From Ochrobactrum sp. RH2CCR150 (GTDB lineage: Bacteria; Pseudomonadota; Alphaproteobacteria; Rhizobiales; Rhizobiaceae), in NCBI GenBank assembly GCA_014138095.1, contig JACGXE010000003.1, positions 124,001-188,000 of the forward strand: 64,000 nucleotides of DNA. Direction: 5' to 3'. The translations under genes and the position numbers were made by a program. Numbering within the stretch: the first letter of the stretch is position 1; each line of letters opens with the position of its first letter. The notes beneath the pieces were generated by a model. It searched no databases. It saw nothing but the letters and a program-made list of their open reading frames with translations, and was not told where the DNA came from. Of the stretch, positions 63,243-64,000 are shown piece by piece.

Positions 63243-64000
63243 ATGAAAATCTCACACGCAATAGTTGATGAAAAGAATAAATCACCTTTGAAATTGCCTT
63301 TCTTTAAAGATTTATTTGTCTCAAAGAAAAGTCGTTGGGTAGAAACTATATGGTATTTTGATGCTACTACAGCCGGATGTAGAGACGTTGCTCTACACTG
63401 GAAGTTGCCTCTTGCAGAAAGGGGATTTCTGACGGATCAAGAGAACAGAGAGCTATTGGAGCAAGCGAAATGCTTATTCTGGTCAATAATAAAATATAAT
63501 CAGAGAGGTAAAAATCCTAAAGTTGCCACATATCCCAATCTTTTTAGCGCAATAAATTATCTGATAAGGTGGATGGCAGAAAATGGTATAAGTAAATTCT
63601 CGGAGCTTAATCCGACCGTATGCGCTGATTATTTGGATGATATTTCTGATGTTGAACAAAGAAAATGCAGATCAGCCAAAAGCAGCTTAGCGGGTTATGT
63701 GGATATACTTTGTCGAGTATATGAACAGTCTGTTCTTTTTTCGAAAACCCCAGATTTAGTAATGCTGCATCACCCTTTTGGCGGGAGAACTGCTAATGAA
63801 GCGGTGATGAATATTTCTGGGCGCTATGGTGATCGAGGGTTCATACCGCCGGTGCCAGATCCTATTTTTCTAGGTAGTATGAATGTAACTTTACAATGGT
63901 TAGATATTCGATCCGTTGATGTTATTGAATTGCAAGAGATCCATCTGAGAAAAAGAGCGGATGTTGCACATTTAGCATCCAACTCCTACAGTTTTCATAT
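63243..64000 (+). CDS. Third gene of the recombinase trio (cut by the window end)
   Basis: Open from ATG 63243 (GGAG upstream, 4 bp after the previous stop) to the end of the window: at least 252 residues. The start MKISHAIVDEKNKSPLKLPF leads into a helical part (LFSAINYLIRWMAENGISKFSELNP) like the core-binding domain of recombinases. The catalytic part would lie beyond the window. The tight packing with the two preceding genes indicates one operon. Confidence 0.6.
   Translation, partial: MKISHAIVDEKNKSPLKLPFFKDLFVSKKSRWVETIWYFDATTAGCRDVALHWKLPLAERGFLTDQENRELLEQAKCLFWSIIKYNQRGKNPKVATYPNLFSAINYLIRWMAENGISKFSELNPTVCADYLDDISDVEQRKCRSAKSSLAGYVDILCRVYEQSVLFSKTPDLVMLHHPFGGRTANEAVMNISGRYGDRGFIPPVPDPIFLGSMNVTLQWLDIRSVDVIELQEIHLRKRADVAHLASNSYSFH

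Overview
The window looks like a chromosomal segment from a Brucellaceae alphaproteobacterium of the Brucella/Ochrobactrum group. The evidence is the gene order and protein sequences: aapJQMP, ppk-ppx, rnd/aspS, parC, hemB, ldtR-ldtP, glyA-nrdR-ribD-ribE-ribH-nusB, hppA, and DUF177-plsX-fabH-ihfA-merR. The assignment rests on recognised families and synteny from memory. No database search was made.

Layout. (1) 1-7,100 is a decayed prophage. The head and tail genes survive as chimeras, fragments and a frameshifted tail-fibre gene. A lysis cassette (holin-like protein, SAR-type endolysin, nested Rz/Rz1) still looks intact. Around it on the minus strand lie very small genes: a ribbon-helix-helix protein, three membrane peptides of 28-34 aa, two DUF982 proteins and two small helical proteins. 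At least eight GC-rich hairpins with T-tracts on the minus strand also occur, five of them close together at 5,898-6,431. (2) 7,413-11,117 holds three insertion sequences side by side (IS701-type, IS5/IS427-type, IS701-type). Removing them leaves only about 22 bp of ancestral sequence, just upstream of a KGG-type stress protein gene. (3) 11,130-59,257 is core chromosome. It covers envelope proteins, the general L-amino-acid ABC transporter, a cluster of small VOC/SRPBCC/ArsR/HxlR genes, polyphosphate metabolism, tRNA charging and RNA turnover, topoisomerase IV, haem synthesis, an L,D-transpeptidase with its MarR-type regulator, one-carbon and riboflavin synthesis, a proton pyrophosphatase, and phospholipid/fatty-acid initiation. 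A structured RNA resembling 6S RNA lies between ihfA and merR. A guanidine-II (mini-ykkC) riboswitch lies upstream of the sugE/gdx exporter, with an unannotated 45-codon ORF between them. (4) 59,357 to the end is the left edge of an AT-richer integrative element inserted at the 3' end of a tRNA gene (probably tRNA-Pro). It begins with three tightly packed genes of tyrosine-recombinase type (470 aa, 639 aa, and a third cut by the window end). Its cargo lies beyond the window.

The genes work in local units. The aap operon has a hairpin between the binding-protein and permease genes, ppk and ppx overlap by 4 bp, ribD/ribE/ribH/nusB run as one operon, and plsX-fabH-ihfA follow a DUF177 gene. Most convergent gene ends are separated by clear hairpin terminators. 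Start codons were chosen by ribosome-binding site and domain start, so several are shorter than the longest open frame.
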